DNA of 64,000 bases, taken from assembly GCF_000701505.1 (NCBI RefSeq), contig NZ_JNJB01000001.1:62001-126000 (forward strand), given 5' to 3'. Positions 35,887-45,254 of this stretch are shown here, one piece after another (position 1 is the first letter of the stretch; the number at the start of each line of letters is the position of its first letter). Below the pieces are notes generated by a model. That model saw nothing but the letters and a program-made list of their open reading frames with translations. It was not told where the DNA came from and made no database searches. This DNA is from Dyadobacter crusticola DSM 16708. Its GTDB lineage: Bacteria; Bacteroidota; Bacteroidia; Cytophagales; Spirosomataceae. A program made the position numbers and the translations under genes.

Positions 35887-36534
35887 ATGGCTGAAATTGC
35901 TCCTTCCATACTAGCTGCCGACTTCGGCAATCTGCAACGTGATGTTGAAATACTGAATGCAAGTTCGGCCACATATATTCACGTCGATGTAATGGACGGT
36001 GTATTTGTTCCCAACATCTCTTTCGGGATACCCGTTTGCGAGGCAATTCACAAACACGCCGGCAAGCCGCTCGATGTGCATTTAATGATCGAAAAGCCGG
36101 ACCGATACTTCGAAGCATTTAAAAAAGCAGGCGCCTGGGGCTTAACTGTTCATTACGAAGCCTGTACACACCTGCACCGGAATATCCAGCACCTGAAAGA
36201 GCTCGGGTTGTCAGCAGGTATCGCATTGAACCCGCACACACCGGTTGAGCTGCTGACAGATATTCTGGAAGACACTGATCTGGTGTTGATTATGTCTGTT
36301 AATCCAGGGTTTGGCGGACAAAAATTCATTGAGAATACCTACAAGAAAATCGCCAAACTGAATGCACTCCGTGAAAAATTTGGGTATTCATTCAAGATTG
36401 AGGTAGATGGCGGCGTTAATCTGGACAATGCGCCACAGCTTGTCAAAGAAGGCGTGGACATTCTGGTGGCCGGCAGCTTTGTTTTCAACTCAAACGATCC
36501 TGCGGCTACGATTGAAAGGTTAAGAAACAGCTAG
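35887..36534 (+). CDS. rpe: Ribulose-phosphate 3-epimerase
   Basis: The 215-residue TIM-barrel enzyme has the conserved opening IAPSILAADFGNL, the metal/active-site HVDVMDGVFVPN, DVHLMIEKPD, MSVNPGFGGQ and the phosphate-binding EVDGGVN and VAGSFVF. It interconverts ribulose 5-phosphate and xylulose 5-phosphate in the pentose phosphate pathway, so it feeds transketolase substrates, although the split transketolase downstream lies in a different operon. It starts at the ATG at 35887. Confidence 0.96.
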   Translation: MAEIAPSILAADFGNLQRDVEILNASSATYIHVDVMDGVFVPNISFGIPVCEAIHKHAGKPLDVHLMIEKPDRYFEAFKKAGAWGLTVHYEACTHLHRNIQHLKELGLSAGIALNPHTPVELLTDILEDTDLVLIMSVNPGFGGQKFIENTYKKIAKLNALREKFGYSFKIEVDGGVNLDNAPQLVKEGVDILVAGSFVFNSNDPAATIERLRNS

Positions 36535-36556
36535 TTAGTCTCAGCTTCTGCACAAA

Positions 36557-37876
36557 TTGAATTTGAACTTGGTACAAAAAATCAGGAACTGCCGCGCGCA
36601 GTTGCTTTTGCCTGCATGCCTGGGAATACTGATTGCCTTTTGTCTGGGCTTTGTCAATCCATTTAAGCCAGTTCAGGAAGCCGCGCCCAAATTCCCATTG
36701 AAAATCAGTCCGAATGGACGACATATTACTGATAATAATGGCGTTCCGTTTCTGATGGTAGCCGATGTAGCCTGGCAATTGCTGCGGCGGCTGAGCTACA
36801 CGGAGGCGGTCCAATATATGGATATCAGGAAATCGCAATCCTTCAATACCTTTTTGGTGCAGCTGCTGCCAATGCTTCCAAACCAACGAAACATCAATAA
36901 AGTCGCGCCGTTTATCAATAATGATATTACCAAGCCCAACAAAGCGTACTTCGACCATTTTGGCAAAATAATAGCCGCCGCCAGAGAACGGAACCTGGTA
37001 GTGGGCATTGTAGTGTCAAGGAAAAGCTGGAATGCCATTTTCGATACCTATAATGAAGCAGCGTGGAAAGAATATGGTGCCTATGTAGGAAAAGCTTTTG
37101 CCGGTTATTCCAACATCATTTGGATCGTAAGTGAGGAAGAGTACCAGAGCGCGGCGCAATTTGGGTCCATTGCGGAAGGTATCAGGTCGGTTTCTGAGGG
37201 ACAAATACTGGCGTCACTGAATACGTGCTCGCCCACTAACCTTAACGAGAACTCCTCGAATTTTTCCAGTCTGAAATTCATTATTCCCGATTCTACTGTC
37301 ACGCCCTCGGAGTATGCTGCATTGGCCAATTGGCAGAAAAACTCGGCAGAAGCTTCATTGCGACCATTTTTGATTGCCAATTCAGAGTTCCCAAGAGAGA
37401 TAACCGATCAATCTTCATTGATCCGGACGCAGGCTTACCAGTCTATTCTGAGCTCAGCCGCAGGATTTTGCCACATGAGCACGATCAAAAATTTTAATCC
37501 CACCTGGAAAGTAAACATTACCAAAGACGGTGCAGAGTATATCCACGAGCTGGTTAAAATCCTGAAAGGAATCCCGTGGGAATACATGCAGCCCGACAAG
37601 CCCGATCTGCTGCCCGACTCCATTGATAAAGCCGAGATCGGCATTGTTTCCCTATCCAACAAAAGAATGTGCATGATGTACCTGCCCGAATCCAGGCCCG
37701 TCAAAGTTGATCTAAAATACCTACATGGAAGTGAGTTTGGCGCTGTCTGGTATAGTCCGCGAACCGGGCGCAGGTGGGACGGAGGAAAGTTCAGCACGGC
37801 GGAACAGGTTGTGGTACAACCTCCCGACTCACAGCCGGGCTGGGACTGGATATTGCTGATCGGCTCCAAACAGTAG
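36557..37876 (+). CDS. DUF4038 glycoside hydrolase-like secreted protein
   Basis: The protein has up to 439 residues with an N-terminal hydrophobic export segment (LLLPACLGILIAFCLGFV). A TIM-barrel DUF4038 domain (about 45-345) begins with ISPNGRHITDNNGVPFLMVAD and contains YMDIRKSQSFNTFLVQLLP and IIWIVSEEEY, and a small C-terminal beta domain (about 355-439) resembles the collagen-binding-like module usually fused to DUF4038. Apiosidases belong to this family, so plant glycan cleavage is possible. There is no ATG near the N-terminus; a TTG at 36557, 36563 or 36569 must serve. Confidence 0.8.
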   Translation: MNLNLVQKIRNCRAQLLLPACLGILIAFCLGFVNPFKPVQEAAPKFPLKISPNGRHITDNNGVPFLMVADVAWQLLRRLSYTEAVQYMDIRKSQSFNTFLVQLLPMLPNQRNINKVAPFINNDITKPNKAYFDHFGKIIAAARERNLVVGIVVSRKSWNAIFDTYNEAAWKEYGAYVGKAFAGYSNIIWIVSEEEYQSAAQFGSIAEGIRSVSEGQILASLNTCSPTNLNENSSNFSSLKFIIPDSTVTPSEYAALANWQKNSAEASLRPFLIANSEFPREITDQSSLIRTQAYQSILSSAAGFCHMSTIKNFNPTWKVNITKDGAEYIHELVKILKGIPWEYMQPDKPDLLPDSIDKAEIGIVSLSNKRMCMMYLPESRPVKVDLKYLHGSEFGAVWYSPRTGRRWDGGKFSTAEQVVVQPPDSQPGWDWILLIGSKQ

Positions 37877-37935
37877 GTTTGACATTCATCTGTATTCTTA
37901 ATAATATTACCAGATACTGACTTGCCTCTGCCGGA

Positions 37936-39975
37936 ATGGAGCGCCCCATGAATTTACTGACACGAATTATTACGTTTTGCCTGTTTGCTTCAGTTTTTCC
38001 CCAATATAGTGAAGCTCAGGAAGTGCTGTGGGCTAATAAGGTACTTGGCTACTCTTCTGAATTACGGCCTTCTGCATTCGGCTACGCTTCTCGTTCCAAA
38101 CAAATTCTCGGCGAACCGAATAAAATGCCTGATTTTGGGTCAAGTCCGTGTGCCTGGTCACCAGCTGAGGCGGACAACAGAAGTGAGGACTGGATCAAAG
38201 TCGGGTTCGAGAAAGCAATCTCTTTAAAGCAGATCGCAATTGCGGAAAATGTCAATCCCGGCGCGGTTGTTCGGATATATGCTTACGAACCTTCCGGCAA
38301 GGAGCACCTCGTCATGGAAGCGCCCGCTACTCAGCTCACCGTAAAAGGACGAATGCTGCGGATTTTCCCAAAACAACAAAATCTGCAAATCAATGCTGTG
38401 AAGCTGGTATTGCAAACGGGAAAAGTGTCGGGCTTCAATGAAATCGATGCAGTAGGAATTTCGGAAAGTATTGCGCCGATTGAAGCGCGCATTCACGTAG
38501 CGACGGGCATTGATTTCAAGTCGAAAAAGGAAAATATGGGCAGTGCGATCAATAGCACCGGTCAGGACGTTGCCCCTGTCATTTCGCCCGACGGAAAAAC
38601 GCTTTTCTTCACGCGCAGCAATTTTGCCGGCAATGTAGGCAACCCCGCCACACAGGATGTATGGTTTTCGACAGCCAATGAAAAAGGGCAATGGTCGAAT
38701 GCGGTAAATATGGGTTCGCCTATCAACAATGCAGGCCCCAATGCGGCAACCAGCATCTCCGCTGATGGCAAAACGCTGTACCTCATCAATGTGTACCGGC
38801 CGGACGGAAGTATGTACTTCGGTTTTTCCAAATCTTATAAAACCAAAACGGGTTGGTCTTTTCCGAAGGAATCCAAGATCCTGAATTTGCTCGAGAAAAC
38901 GGAGAGCGTTGAAATTACGGTTTCTCCTTTCGAGAATGTACTGATTATTTCAATTCAAAGACCGGATACTGAGGGCGGCAAAGATCTTTATATTTCATTT
39001 TTACAAAAAGATGAAACCTGGACAGAGCCTCGCAACCTGGGTTCTCTGATCAATTCGGCAGATGACGAGGGCACTCCTTTTCTGGCATTGGATAACAAGA
39101 CGCTGTATTTTTCCTCCTTTGGACACAGCGGCTACGGGCGCGGGGATATATTTATGACGAGAAGACTGGACGATACCTGGCTGAAATGGTCAAAACCAGA
39201 GAACCTTGGGCCTTCCATCAACTCGCCTCTTTGGGACGCATTCCTGAACATTCCGGCGACTGGCGACTATGCCTACTTCTCCGCAAGTGACAAAGCGCCG
39301 GGCACCGAGGATATTTTCAGGATCAGGATGTCGCCGGAGATTAAGCCTGAACCTGTGGTGATTGTAGCAGGGAATGTTTATGAGGCGGAAACGACCAAGC
39401 CTGTTAAGTCTGAAATTATTGCAGAAATTAAGAAAGACAACTCTGTTTTCAGTAAAGCGACATTCGACCCGGAAACTGGCGAGTACCGGCTCATTTTACC
39501 ATTGAAAGAAGCTTACAGAGTCGCCGCTTCGGGAGAGGGCTACTTCCCGATTTCCGAGGACATAGATTTGACAGACGATACCAGTTTTAAAACAATCCGT
39601 AAAAACCTTTATTTACAACCTGTAAAGAAAGGGGCGCAAATACGACTAAGCAATACCATGTTCGCGCAAAGCAGCGCCGCCGTTATTGAAACTTCATTCC
39701 CTGAGCTCGACCGCATCGTGAATGCGATGAATGCTTATCCTGGTATGGAGATCCTTCTGGAAGGGCACACCGATAACCAGGGCGATGTTCAAAAAAACGT
39801 CAAACTTTCGGCGGACAGGGTCGCCGAGGTGAAGAAGTACCTGCTCTCAAAAGGGGTCGAAGGAAAACGCATTCAAACCAAAGCCTGGGGCCCGGCCAGA
39901 CCCATTGCAAGCAACCAAACAGAGCAAACCCGCCAGAGGAACCGAAGAGTAGAATTTACGATTCTTAAAATCTGA
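37936..39975 (+). CDS. PD40-OmpA outer-membrane protein (PorE-like layout)
   Basis: The 679-residue protein has a signal peptide (ending SEAQE) and a beta-sandwich N-domain like a discoidin/F5-8C module (about 30-165; EDWIKVGFEKAISLKQIAIAE). Next come WD40-like PD40 repeats (about 185-465; PVISPDGKTLFFTR, TSISADGKTLYLI, PFLALDNKTLYFS), a CarboxypepD_reg-like domain (about 470-550) and a C-terminal OmpA peptidoglycan-binding domain (LEGHTDNQGD ... NRRVEFTIL). It links the outer membrane to peptidoglycan. Compared with the T9SS protein PorE it lacks the TPR and has the extra N-domain, so a T9SS role is only suggested. Confidence 0.82.
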   Translation: MERPMNLLTRIITFCLFASVFPQYSEAQEVLWANKVLGYSSELRPSAFGYASRSKQILGEPNKMPDFGSSPCAWSPAEADNRSEDWIKVGFEKAISLKQIAIAENVNPGAVVRIYAYEPSGKEHLVMEAPATQLTVKGRMLRIFPKQQNLQINAVKLVLQTGKVSGFNEIDAVGISESIAPIEARIHVATGIDFKSKKENMGSAINSTGQDVAPVISPDGKTLFFTRSNFAGNVGNPATQDVWFSTANEKGQWSNAVNMGSPINNAGPNAATSISADGKTLYLINVYRPDGSMYFGFSKSYKTKTGWSFPKESKILNLLEKTESVEITVSPFENVLIISIQRPDTEGGKDLYISFLQKDETWTEPRNLGSLINSADDEGTPFLALDNKTLYFSSFGHSGYGRGDIFMTRRLDDTWLKWSKPENLGPSINSPLWDAFLNIPATGDYAYFSASDKAPGTEDIFRIRMSPEIKPEPVVIVAGNVYEAETTKPVKSEIIAEIKKDNSVFSKATFDPETGEYRLILPLKEAYRVAASGEGYFPISEDIDLTDDTSFKTIRKNLYLQPVKKGAQIRLSNTMFAQSSAAVIETSFPELDRIVNAMNAYPGMEILLEGHTDNQGDVQKNVKLSADRVAEVKKYLLSKGVEGKRIQTKAWGPARPIASNQTEQTRQRNRRVEFTILKI

Positions 39976-40002
39976 AAAATGTCTTACAAAAGGAAATTTG
40001 CT

Positions 40003-40010
40003 TATTTTCG
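40003..40010 (+). promoter_or_regulatory. Possible -7 element at the head of the glycan locus
   Basis: TATTTTCG is identical to the candidates before both Uma2 genes and lies 62 bases upstream of the GT39 ATG. Confidence 0.3.
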
Positions 40011-40072
40011 CGGCTACTTGATATGTTAATTCCGTTCATTTTCTCAAAACGGAACCCACCAGCAAACATCTA

Positions 40073-41932
40073 ATGTCCCTAAATTTCACAAGCGAAAATC
40101 TGCGTTCCTGGCTCATATTAATCGTCATTCTAATTGCCGGAACCGCATTAAGATTATATCGTCTGGACCGGTTCAGCATTTTTTTTGATGAGAAAAGTAC
40201 GATGGTTGTCAGCCAGGGAATTGTCCTGGAAGGCGCTAATCAAAAACCGGTTTATTCAACGCAAAGACTTGCGGTTAAGGAATTTTGGAAAACCCCGCCA
40301 TTGGATTACAGACCACTTCAGGTAATCCGGTCTTTCACATACGAGGAAATCCCTACTGCCCGCGCATTTACCCCTGCGGAGTTCTGGGCACCGAAAACCA
40401 TTGACGATTATTACGACGCGCTAACGCGCAGCGACATTGGTAACAGCCCGTTCTATTACCTGCTTCTGCACCTTTGGATGGACATTTTTGGTTTGTCGGA
40501 TTACTCTGCCAGATCTTTCTCGGTGCTATTAAGTGTGATGATTATCGGTCTTACTTACCTGTTCGGCCGGCGGTTTTTCAATGCTAATACCGGGTTAATC
40601 GCAGCCGGCATTGTTGCCATAGAGCCATTTTTCATTGCATACAGTCACCAGGCGCGTAACTACTCGCTTACATTCTTCCTGACGCTTCTGGCTACCTATT
40701 TTTTCCTTCAAATTATTGAAAATAAGGCTAACAGGCGGAAAACGGCATTATTGTATCTCGGCTACATTCTTTCGGCAGGATTAGGGCTGTTGTCGCACTT
40801 TCTTACTATTTCAGTTTTATTGGCACATGGAGCGTACGCGCTCTTCTTTTTAAGGAGCATCAAAGGCTGGATCAGAATGGCGCTTGCAGCAGTGGCAGCA
40901 TTGTCGGGACTTACATGGTGGCTCACTTCGGGAGGTGGTAAATACACGTTATATACTTTGAAAGACCAGGCTGATCTTTATAAAAGAATGGCCGATACCA
41001 TGCCTTATAACAATCCGTACGGGACAATCCTGCCGGCTACATTAGGGAATGTTTTTCAGCGGGCATTGCCGATTTTTACAGATCTCGTGATTTTCACAAA
41101 TGGACTTACGGATGCATTGGGCGGCAAAAGGAATGTGGCAGTCGCGATTGCCACGGGCTTGCTGATCATCCTTTGGTACCGTTTCAGAAATCACATCAAA
41201 GCGCCTGACCAAATCAAAGACAAGGTGCCTTTTGCGTTTATTATCCTGGCGGGGCTGTTTTACAGTCATCACAAACTCCAATTCAGCATCTTTTCGGTAA
41301 GCATTTTCGCACTCTCATTTATCCCCGATATACACCGCGCTGCCGGTAAGGAAGAGCGCAAGAGATTGTGGATGCTTTACCTGATGGGACTGATACCCAC
41401 ATTCTTCCTAATCTTCATGGCATTTCGTGCGGGACATACTTATGGTTTGAACCAGCGCTACCCGGGTTTTTCATTTCCTTATGTGATCGTTTTATTAAGT
41501 CTGCTGCTTCAATACTACCGAAAGCTGCAAATGGGTTACAGACTATTGCTGTATGGATTTCTGGCGATCCAGCTGTGCTTTGTAGGCTTGCGCCTCCGCG
41601 AATTCTACCAGGACCGATCCATCAAATACGGGTATTTCGCCGTGCCCCGGGTACCTAATCCTTACTATGCCGCGGCACAGAAAATCAAGAGCACCTACCA
41701 GGAGGGAGATACGATTTATTACCCGGCGATCAAGCTGATAGCGAGGCGCGAGATGGACAAAACTTTCCTGCCCTACTCTGTTCAGGACGCACAATTGACC
41801 AACCTGTACCTGCCTAAGGATGCGCAGTACATTCAGGTGATGGATACCACTCAAACCGACCTGATCAGGCTCAAAAAAGCCGGACAACAGGTACCGATTG
41901 TAATTGCCGACCTGAAAGGTGTCCGCTACTGA
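40073..41932 (+). CDS. GT39/ArnT-like membrane glycosyltransferase
   Basis: This 619-residue protein has about eleven membrane segments. The first periplasmic loop carries the GT-C acidic motif FSIFFDEKST, followed later by SPFYYLLLHLWMDIFGLSDYSARSF, which is typical of the PMT_2/GT39 family. Such enzymes take a sugar from a polyprenyl-phosphate donor and move it to a lipid, glycan or protein outside the inner membrane. Two polyprenyl-phosphate-type GT2 enzymes encoded downstream could supply the donor. It is the first gene of the plus-strand glycan locus. Confidence 0.88.
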   Translation: MSLNFTSENLRSWLILIVILIAGTALRLYRLDRFSIFFDEKSTMVVSQGIVLEGANQKPVYSTQRLAVKEFWKTPPLDYRPLQVIRSFTYEEIPTARAFTPAEFWAPKTIDDYYDALTRSDIGNSPFYYLLLHLWMDIFGLSDYSARSFSVLLSVMIIGLTYLFGRRFFNANTGLIAAGIVAIEPFFIAYSHQARNYSLTFFLTLLATYFFLQIIENKANRRKTALLYLGYILSAGLGLLSHFLTISVLLAHGAYALFFLRSIKGWIRMALAAVAALSGLTWWLTSGGGKYTLYTLKDQADLYKRMADTMPYNNPYGTILPATLGNVFQRALPIFTDLVIFTNGLTDALGGKRNVAVAIATGLLIILWYRFRNHIKAPDQIKDKVPFAFIILAGLFYSHHKLQFSIFSVSIFALSFIPDIHRAAGKEERKRLWMLYLMGLIPTFFLIFMAFRAGHTYGLNQRYPGFSFPYVIVLLSLLLQYYRKLQMGYRLLLYGFLAIQLCFVGLRLREFYQDRSIKYGYFAVPRVPNPYYAAAQKIKSTYQEGDTIYYPAIKLIARREMDKTFLPYSVQDAQLTNLYLPKDAQYIQVMDTTQTDLIRLKKAGQQVPIVIADLKGVRY

Positions 41933-42058
41933 AAACCCGCCACCATAACCCGCCCTTTTCAAAGCCGTCCAATAAGATTTCGTATATTGCGCACTTAAAA
42001 CACAGGATTTGACCGTTATTTTGTGAGCAGTTCCCTACAATTGATATACACATCACGC

Positions 42059-42886
42059 ATGACCGCAGAAGAGATATTGAATGATCCACGGCAGATAAGC
42101 GGCGAGCTCCGCCTCAAAATCCTGGGTTTGTACCATAAAGCCAATGCCGGCCACATCGGCTGCTCGCTGAGCTGCATTGATCTGATGATCGCAGTTCTTT
42201 TTCTTCAAAAATCGGTCGACGATACTTTTATATTATCCAAAGGCCACGCAGCAGCAGCGCTTTATGCCTGTCTGAATGTATTAGGTGAAATCACTGACGA
42301 AGAGCTGGATACCTTTTACCTGGACGGTACCACATTGCCGGCTCACCCTGCTCCACGCCAGTACAAAGGAATTCCTTTCGCAACAGGCTCACTGGGTCAT
42401 GGTTTACCGATCGCGACCGGCATTGCGCATGCAGCCAAAGTAGCTGGAGAGGAAAGCTATTCATTTGCATTGCTTTCTGACGGTGAGACAAATGAAGGAA
42501 CTACATGGGAGGCAGCGCATTATGCAATCCAAAATCAGCTGGATAATCTGATGATGATTATCGATAAAAATGGTTTGCAGGGTTTTGGCTTTACCGATCA
42601 GGTTCTGGGCGAAACTGCTTCTGTTGAAAAGTGGAATGCGATCGGCTTTGAAACCATTGAAGTGGACGGACACGATATCATTTCCATCAGTATGGCAGTG
42701 AATGAGCTGAAAAGCCACAAAAACGGTTTACCAAAAGCAATTATCGCGAATACAGTAAAAGGCAAGGGTGTTTCCTACATGGAAAACAAGCTGGAATGGC
42801 ATTACCTGCCGATGAACAAAGACCAATATGAGCAAGCAACCCTTGAAGTAAAGGAGCGCTATTTTAATGAATTGACGAATGCTTGA
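42059..42886 (+). CDS. Transketolase, N-terminal (TPP-binding) subunit
   Basis: The protein has about 275 residues and carries the TPP-binding half only: SKGHAAAALYACL, TGSLGHGLPIATGIAH and the cofactor motif SDGETNEGTTWEAAHYA...IDKNGLQGFG. The partner half lies 2.6 kb downstream as a separate gene (45462-46382). Split transketolases of this type are known in bacteria and archaea. Together they transfer a two-carbon ketol unit between sugars. Start is put at the ATG at 42059; a GTG at 42023 would add 12 residues. It overlaps the next gene by 8 bases. Confidence 0.9.
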   Translation: MTAEEILNDPRQISGELRLKILGLYHKANAGHIGCSLSCIDLMIAVLFLQKSVDDTFILSKGHAAAALYACLNVLGEITDEELDTFYLDGTTLPAHPAPRQYKGIPFATGSLGHGLPIATGIAHAAKVAGEESYSFALLSDGETNEGTTWEAAHYAIQNQLDNLMMIIDKNGLQGFGFTDQVLGETASVEKWNAIGFETIEVDGHDIISISMAVNELKSHKNGLPKAIIANTVKGKGVSYMENKLEWHYLPMNKDQYEQATLEVKERYFNELTNA

Positions 42887-44873
42887 CCATTTACCGGTTT
42901 ACCGCGAAAAAATTGAAAGTTTAAAAGGGCCAATTTTCGTTTTCGGAGCCAGCGGCTTTATCGGCGCCAATCTTTTCAACGACATTTTCAAGATCCGTAA
43001 AGATTGCTTTGCATTGACACACGATGCGACCAAAGCCTGGCGGTTGAAGCTATTGGATGTGCCTTTTGAAAATATCGTGCATTGCGATATCCTCTCCAAT
43101 AATTCTGTTCAGGAGATTTTTGAAAGATATAAGCCGCAGACCATATTCAACCTGGCGGCTTACGGCGCTTACAGCAAGCAAAGCAACGTCAATCTGACTT
43201 ACGAGACCAATGTAATCGGAACTGCCAATATCCTGCAGAACTGTACGCCTGAAATGGTTTACATCCATGCAGGCAGCAGCTCAGAGTATGGTTTTAATTG
43301 CACATCTCCGAAAGAAACAGATCGTGTAGAGCCCAACAGCCACTATGCGGTTTCGAAGGTTTCAGCGGCATATTTGCTTGAATATTATGCCAAAGTTGCC
43401 AGTCTGAAAACACTGAACCTCCGGCTTTATTCTATCTACGGATATTGGGAAGAGCCAGACCGGCTGATCCCGAAACTCATTGAAAATGCCAGAAGAAAAC
43501 AGCTGCCTTCGCTGGTTTCACCGGATATCAGCCGCGATTTCGTTTTTATAGAAGATTGTGTGGAGGCGTTTCTGGATGCTGCATTGAAGATCAGCAAAGA
43601 CACTTCGGGCAGATCATACAATATTGCGACGGGTAAAAAAACGACAATGGGCGACCTTGTGGACGTAACCCGCGCCACATTCTCGATTACCCAGGAACCG
43701 CAGTGGGGCAGCTTCTCAAATCGCAAATGGGACTTGGCAGATTGGTATGGAGATCCTTCTGCTTTTGAGCAGGACTTTGGCTGGAAAGCGCGTACCTCAC
43801 TGGAAACCGGCTTGTCTAAATACAGCCAGTGGCAGGAAGACATCAGCTACGAAGGCAAGGTAATCCCCGCATTTGAAAACCCGAAATTAAACCCGGTCAT
43901 CACGGCTATTATCGCGTGCTACAAGGATGCGCAGGCGATTCCTTTTATGTACGAGCGGCTCGTAAAAACATTCAATGAGCTCAAAGTACGGTACGAAATC
44001 ATTTTTGTAAATGACAGCTCACCTGATAATCAGGAAGAAGTTATTAATAAGATCTGTGACAAAGACCCGAATGTCGTGGGAATCAGTCACTCGCGGAACT
44101 TCGGCTCTCAATCAGCATTTCTGAGCGGAATGGAAATTGCTACCGGCGATTGTGTGGTTTTAATGGATGGAGATTTACAAGATCCGCCTGAAATTATCCC
44201 GGCATTTTATGAAAAGTGGATGGAAGGAAATGATGTGGTTTACGGCGTGCGTGTACAGCGCGAGATGAAGCCGCATATCCATTTTTTTTATAAGACTTTT
44301 TACAAAGTTTTCCAGGGGCTCAGTTACATACCAATTCCAAGAGACGCTGGCGATTTCTCGATGATCGATCGGAAAGTAGTAAAAGAGCTGGTAGACCTGC
44401 CCGAAACAGAGCAATTCCTGCGGGGATTACGTGCCTGGGTAGGTTTCAAGCAAACAGGGGTACCTTACGTTCGGCCCGAGCGGATGTTCGGTGTTTCCAC
44501 CAACAACTGGACAAAGAACATCTGGTGGGCTAAAAAAGCGATTTTCTCGTTCAGCTTCGCTCCGCTGGAACTGATGAGTTACGCAGGTTTTGCATTGACC
44601 GGGCTTTCCATTTTGGGAATTATCTGGCAGATTCTCGCGAAGCTGTTCTTTTTCCCGAATACCCCGCAAGGTATCAGCACGGTCATTGTGTTAATTGTTT
44701 TCTTCGGCGGATTGACGATACTCGGTATCTCATTTTTGGGAGAATACATTACCAAGATTTTTGAGGAGACTAAAAAGCGGCCCAAATATATTCGCACCAG
44801 GATCAGGCGCGGCCCTAAATCTTACAAAACAGCAGAAGAGATTCGTGCGTTAGTGAAACAGTTAAGGAAGTAA
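42879..44873 (+). CDS. Fused NAD-dependent epimerase and polyprenyl-phosphate GT2
   Basis: The single 664-residue frame joins two enzymes. Residues 1-320 are an extended SDR: Rossmann motif G23-A-S-G-F-I-G29, serine cluster 133-135, and catalytic Y156-x3-K160 (HYAVSK). Residues 339-660 are a GtrB/DPM1-like GT2: ITAIIACYKDAQ, VNDSSPD, D430-G-D432 (LMDGDLQDPP), and two C-terminal membrane segments. Thus a nucleotide sugar could be modified and then loaded on undecaprenyl phosphate by one polypeptide. There is no internal stop or frameshift. It starts within the transketolase-N gene, implying coupled translation. Confidence 0.88.
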   Translation: MLDHLPVYREKIESLKGPIFVFGASGFIGANLFNDIFKIRKDCFALTHDATKAWRLKLLDVPFENIVHCDILSNNSVQEIFERYKPQTIFNLAAYGAYSKQSNVNLTYETNVIGTANILQNCTPEMVYIHAGSSSEYGFNCTSPKETDRVEPNSHYAVSKVSAAYLLEYYAKVASLKTLNLRLYSIYGYWEEPDRLIPKLIENARRKQLPSLVSPDISRDFVFIEDCVEAFLDAALKISKDTSGRSYNIATGKKTTMGDLVDVTRATFSITQEPQWGSFSNRKWDLADWYGDPSAFEQDFGWKARTSLETGLSKYSQWQEDISYEGKVIPAFENPKLNPVITAIIACYKDAQAIPFMYERLVKTFNELKVRYEIIFVNDSSPDNQEEVINKICDKDPNVVGISHSRNFGSQSAFLSGMEIATGDCVVLMDGDLQDPPEIIPAFYEKWMEGNDVVYGVRVQREMKPHIHFFYKTFYKVFQGLSYIPIPRDAGDFSMIDRKVVKELVDLPETEQFLRGLRAWVGFKQTGVPYVRPERMFGVSTNNWTKNIWWAKKAIFSFSFAPLELMSYAGFALTGLSILGIIWQILAKLFFFPNTPQGISTVIVLIVFFGGLTILGISFLGEYITKIFEETKKRPKYIRTRIRRGPKSYKTAEEIRALVKQLRK

Positions 44874-44949
44874 ATAGATAGTAAACCATTACAGCTCAAC
44901 ATTCTGAATATTAAATCACTTGTTTTTTTCTATATTCTAATGGGGCCGA

Positions 44950-45243
44950 ATGGTTATTATCAAACAGAAAACGCTACATGTTTACGGATCAATTTATCCC
45001 GAAGCTGTAAATGCAATCAAAGAATGGGCATTAAAGACCGAAGCCGCAGATTGGGCTAATTTCAATGAAGTCAAGTCTGTTTTCAATAGTGTTGATTTCA
45101 TAGGAGACAATCGTTATGTCTTCAATATAAAGGGAAATCGTTACCGGCTCATTGCCATGATTTTCTTCTCAGTCAGAACCGTTTACATACGCTGGTTTGG
45201 AACGCATTCGGAATATGACGAAATTGATGTTAAAACAGTCTAA
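44950..45243 (+). CDS. HigB-family mRNA interferase toxin
   Basis: The 97-residue protein matches the HigB_toxin family across its length: an N-terminal IIKQKTLHVYG, ADWANFNEVKSVF, the core IGDNRYVFNIKGNRYRLIAMI and the ending IRWFGTHSEYDEIDVKTV. These proteins cleave translated mRNA at the ribosome. The toxin seems intact. It lies between the fused epimerase-GT2 and the second transketolase gene, on the same strand, with its own 76-base upstream gap. Confidence 0.9.
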   Translation: MVIIKQKTLHVYGSIYPEAVNAIKEWALKTEAADWANFNEVKSVFNSVDFIGDNRYVFNIKGNRYRLIAMIFFSVRTVYIRWFGTHSEYDEIDVKTV

Positions 45244-45254
45244 ACATTGATGCT

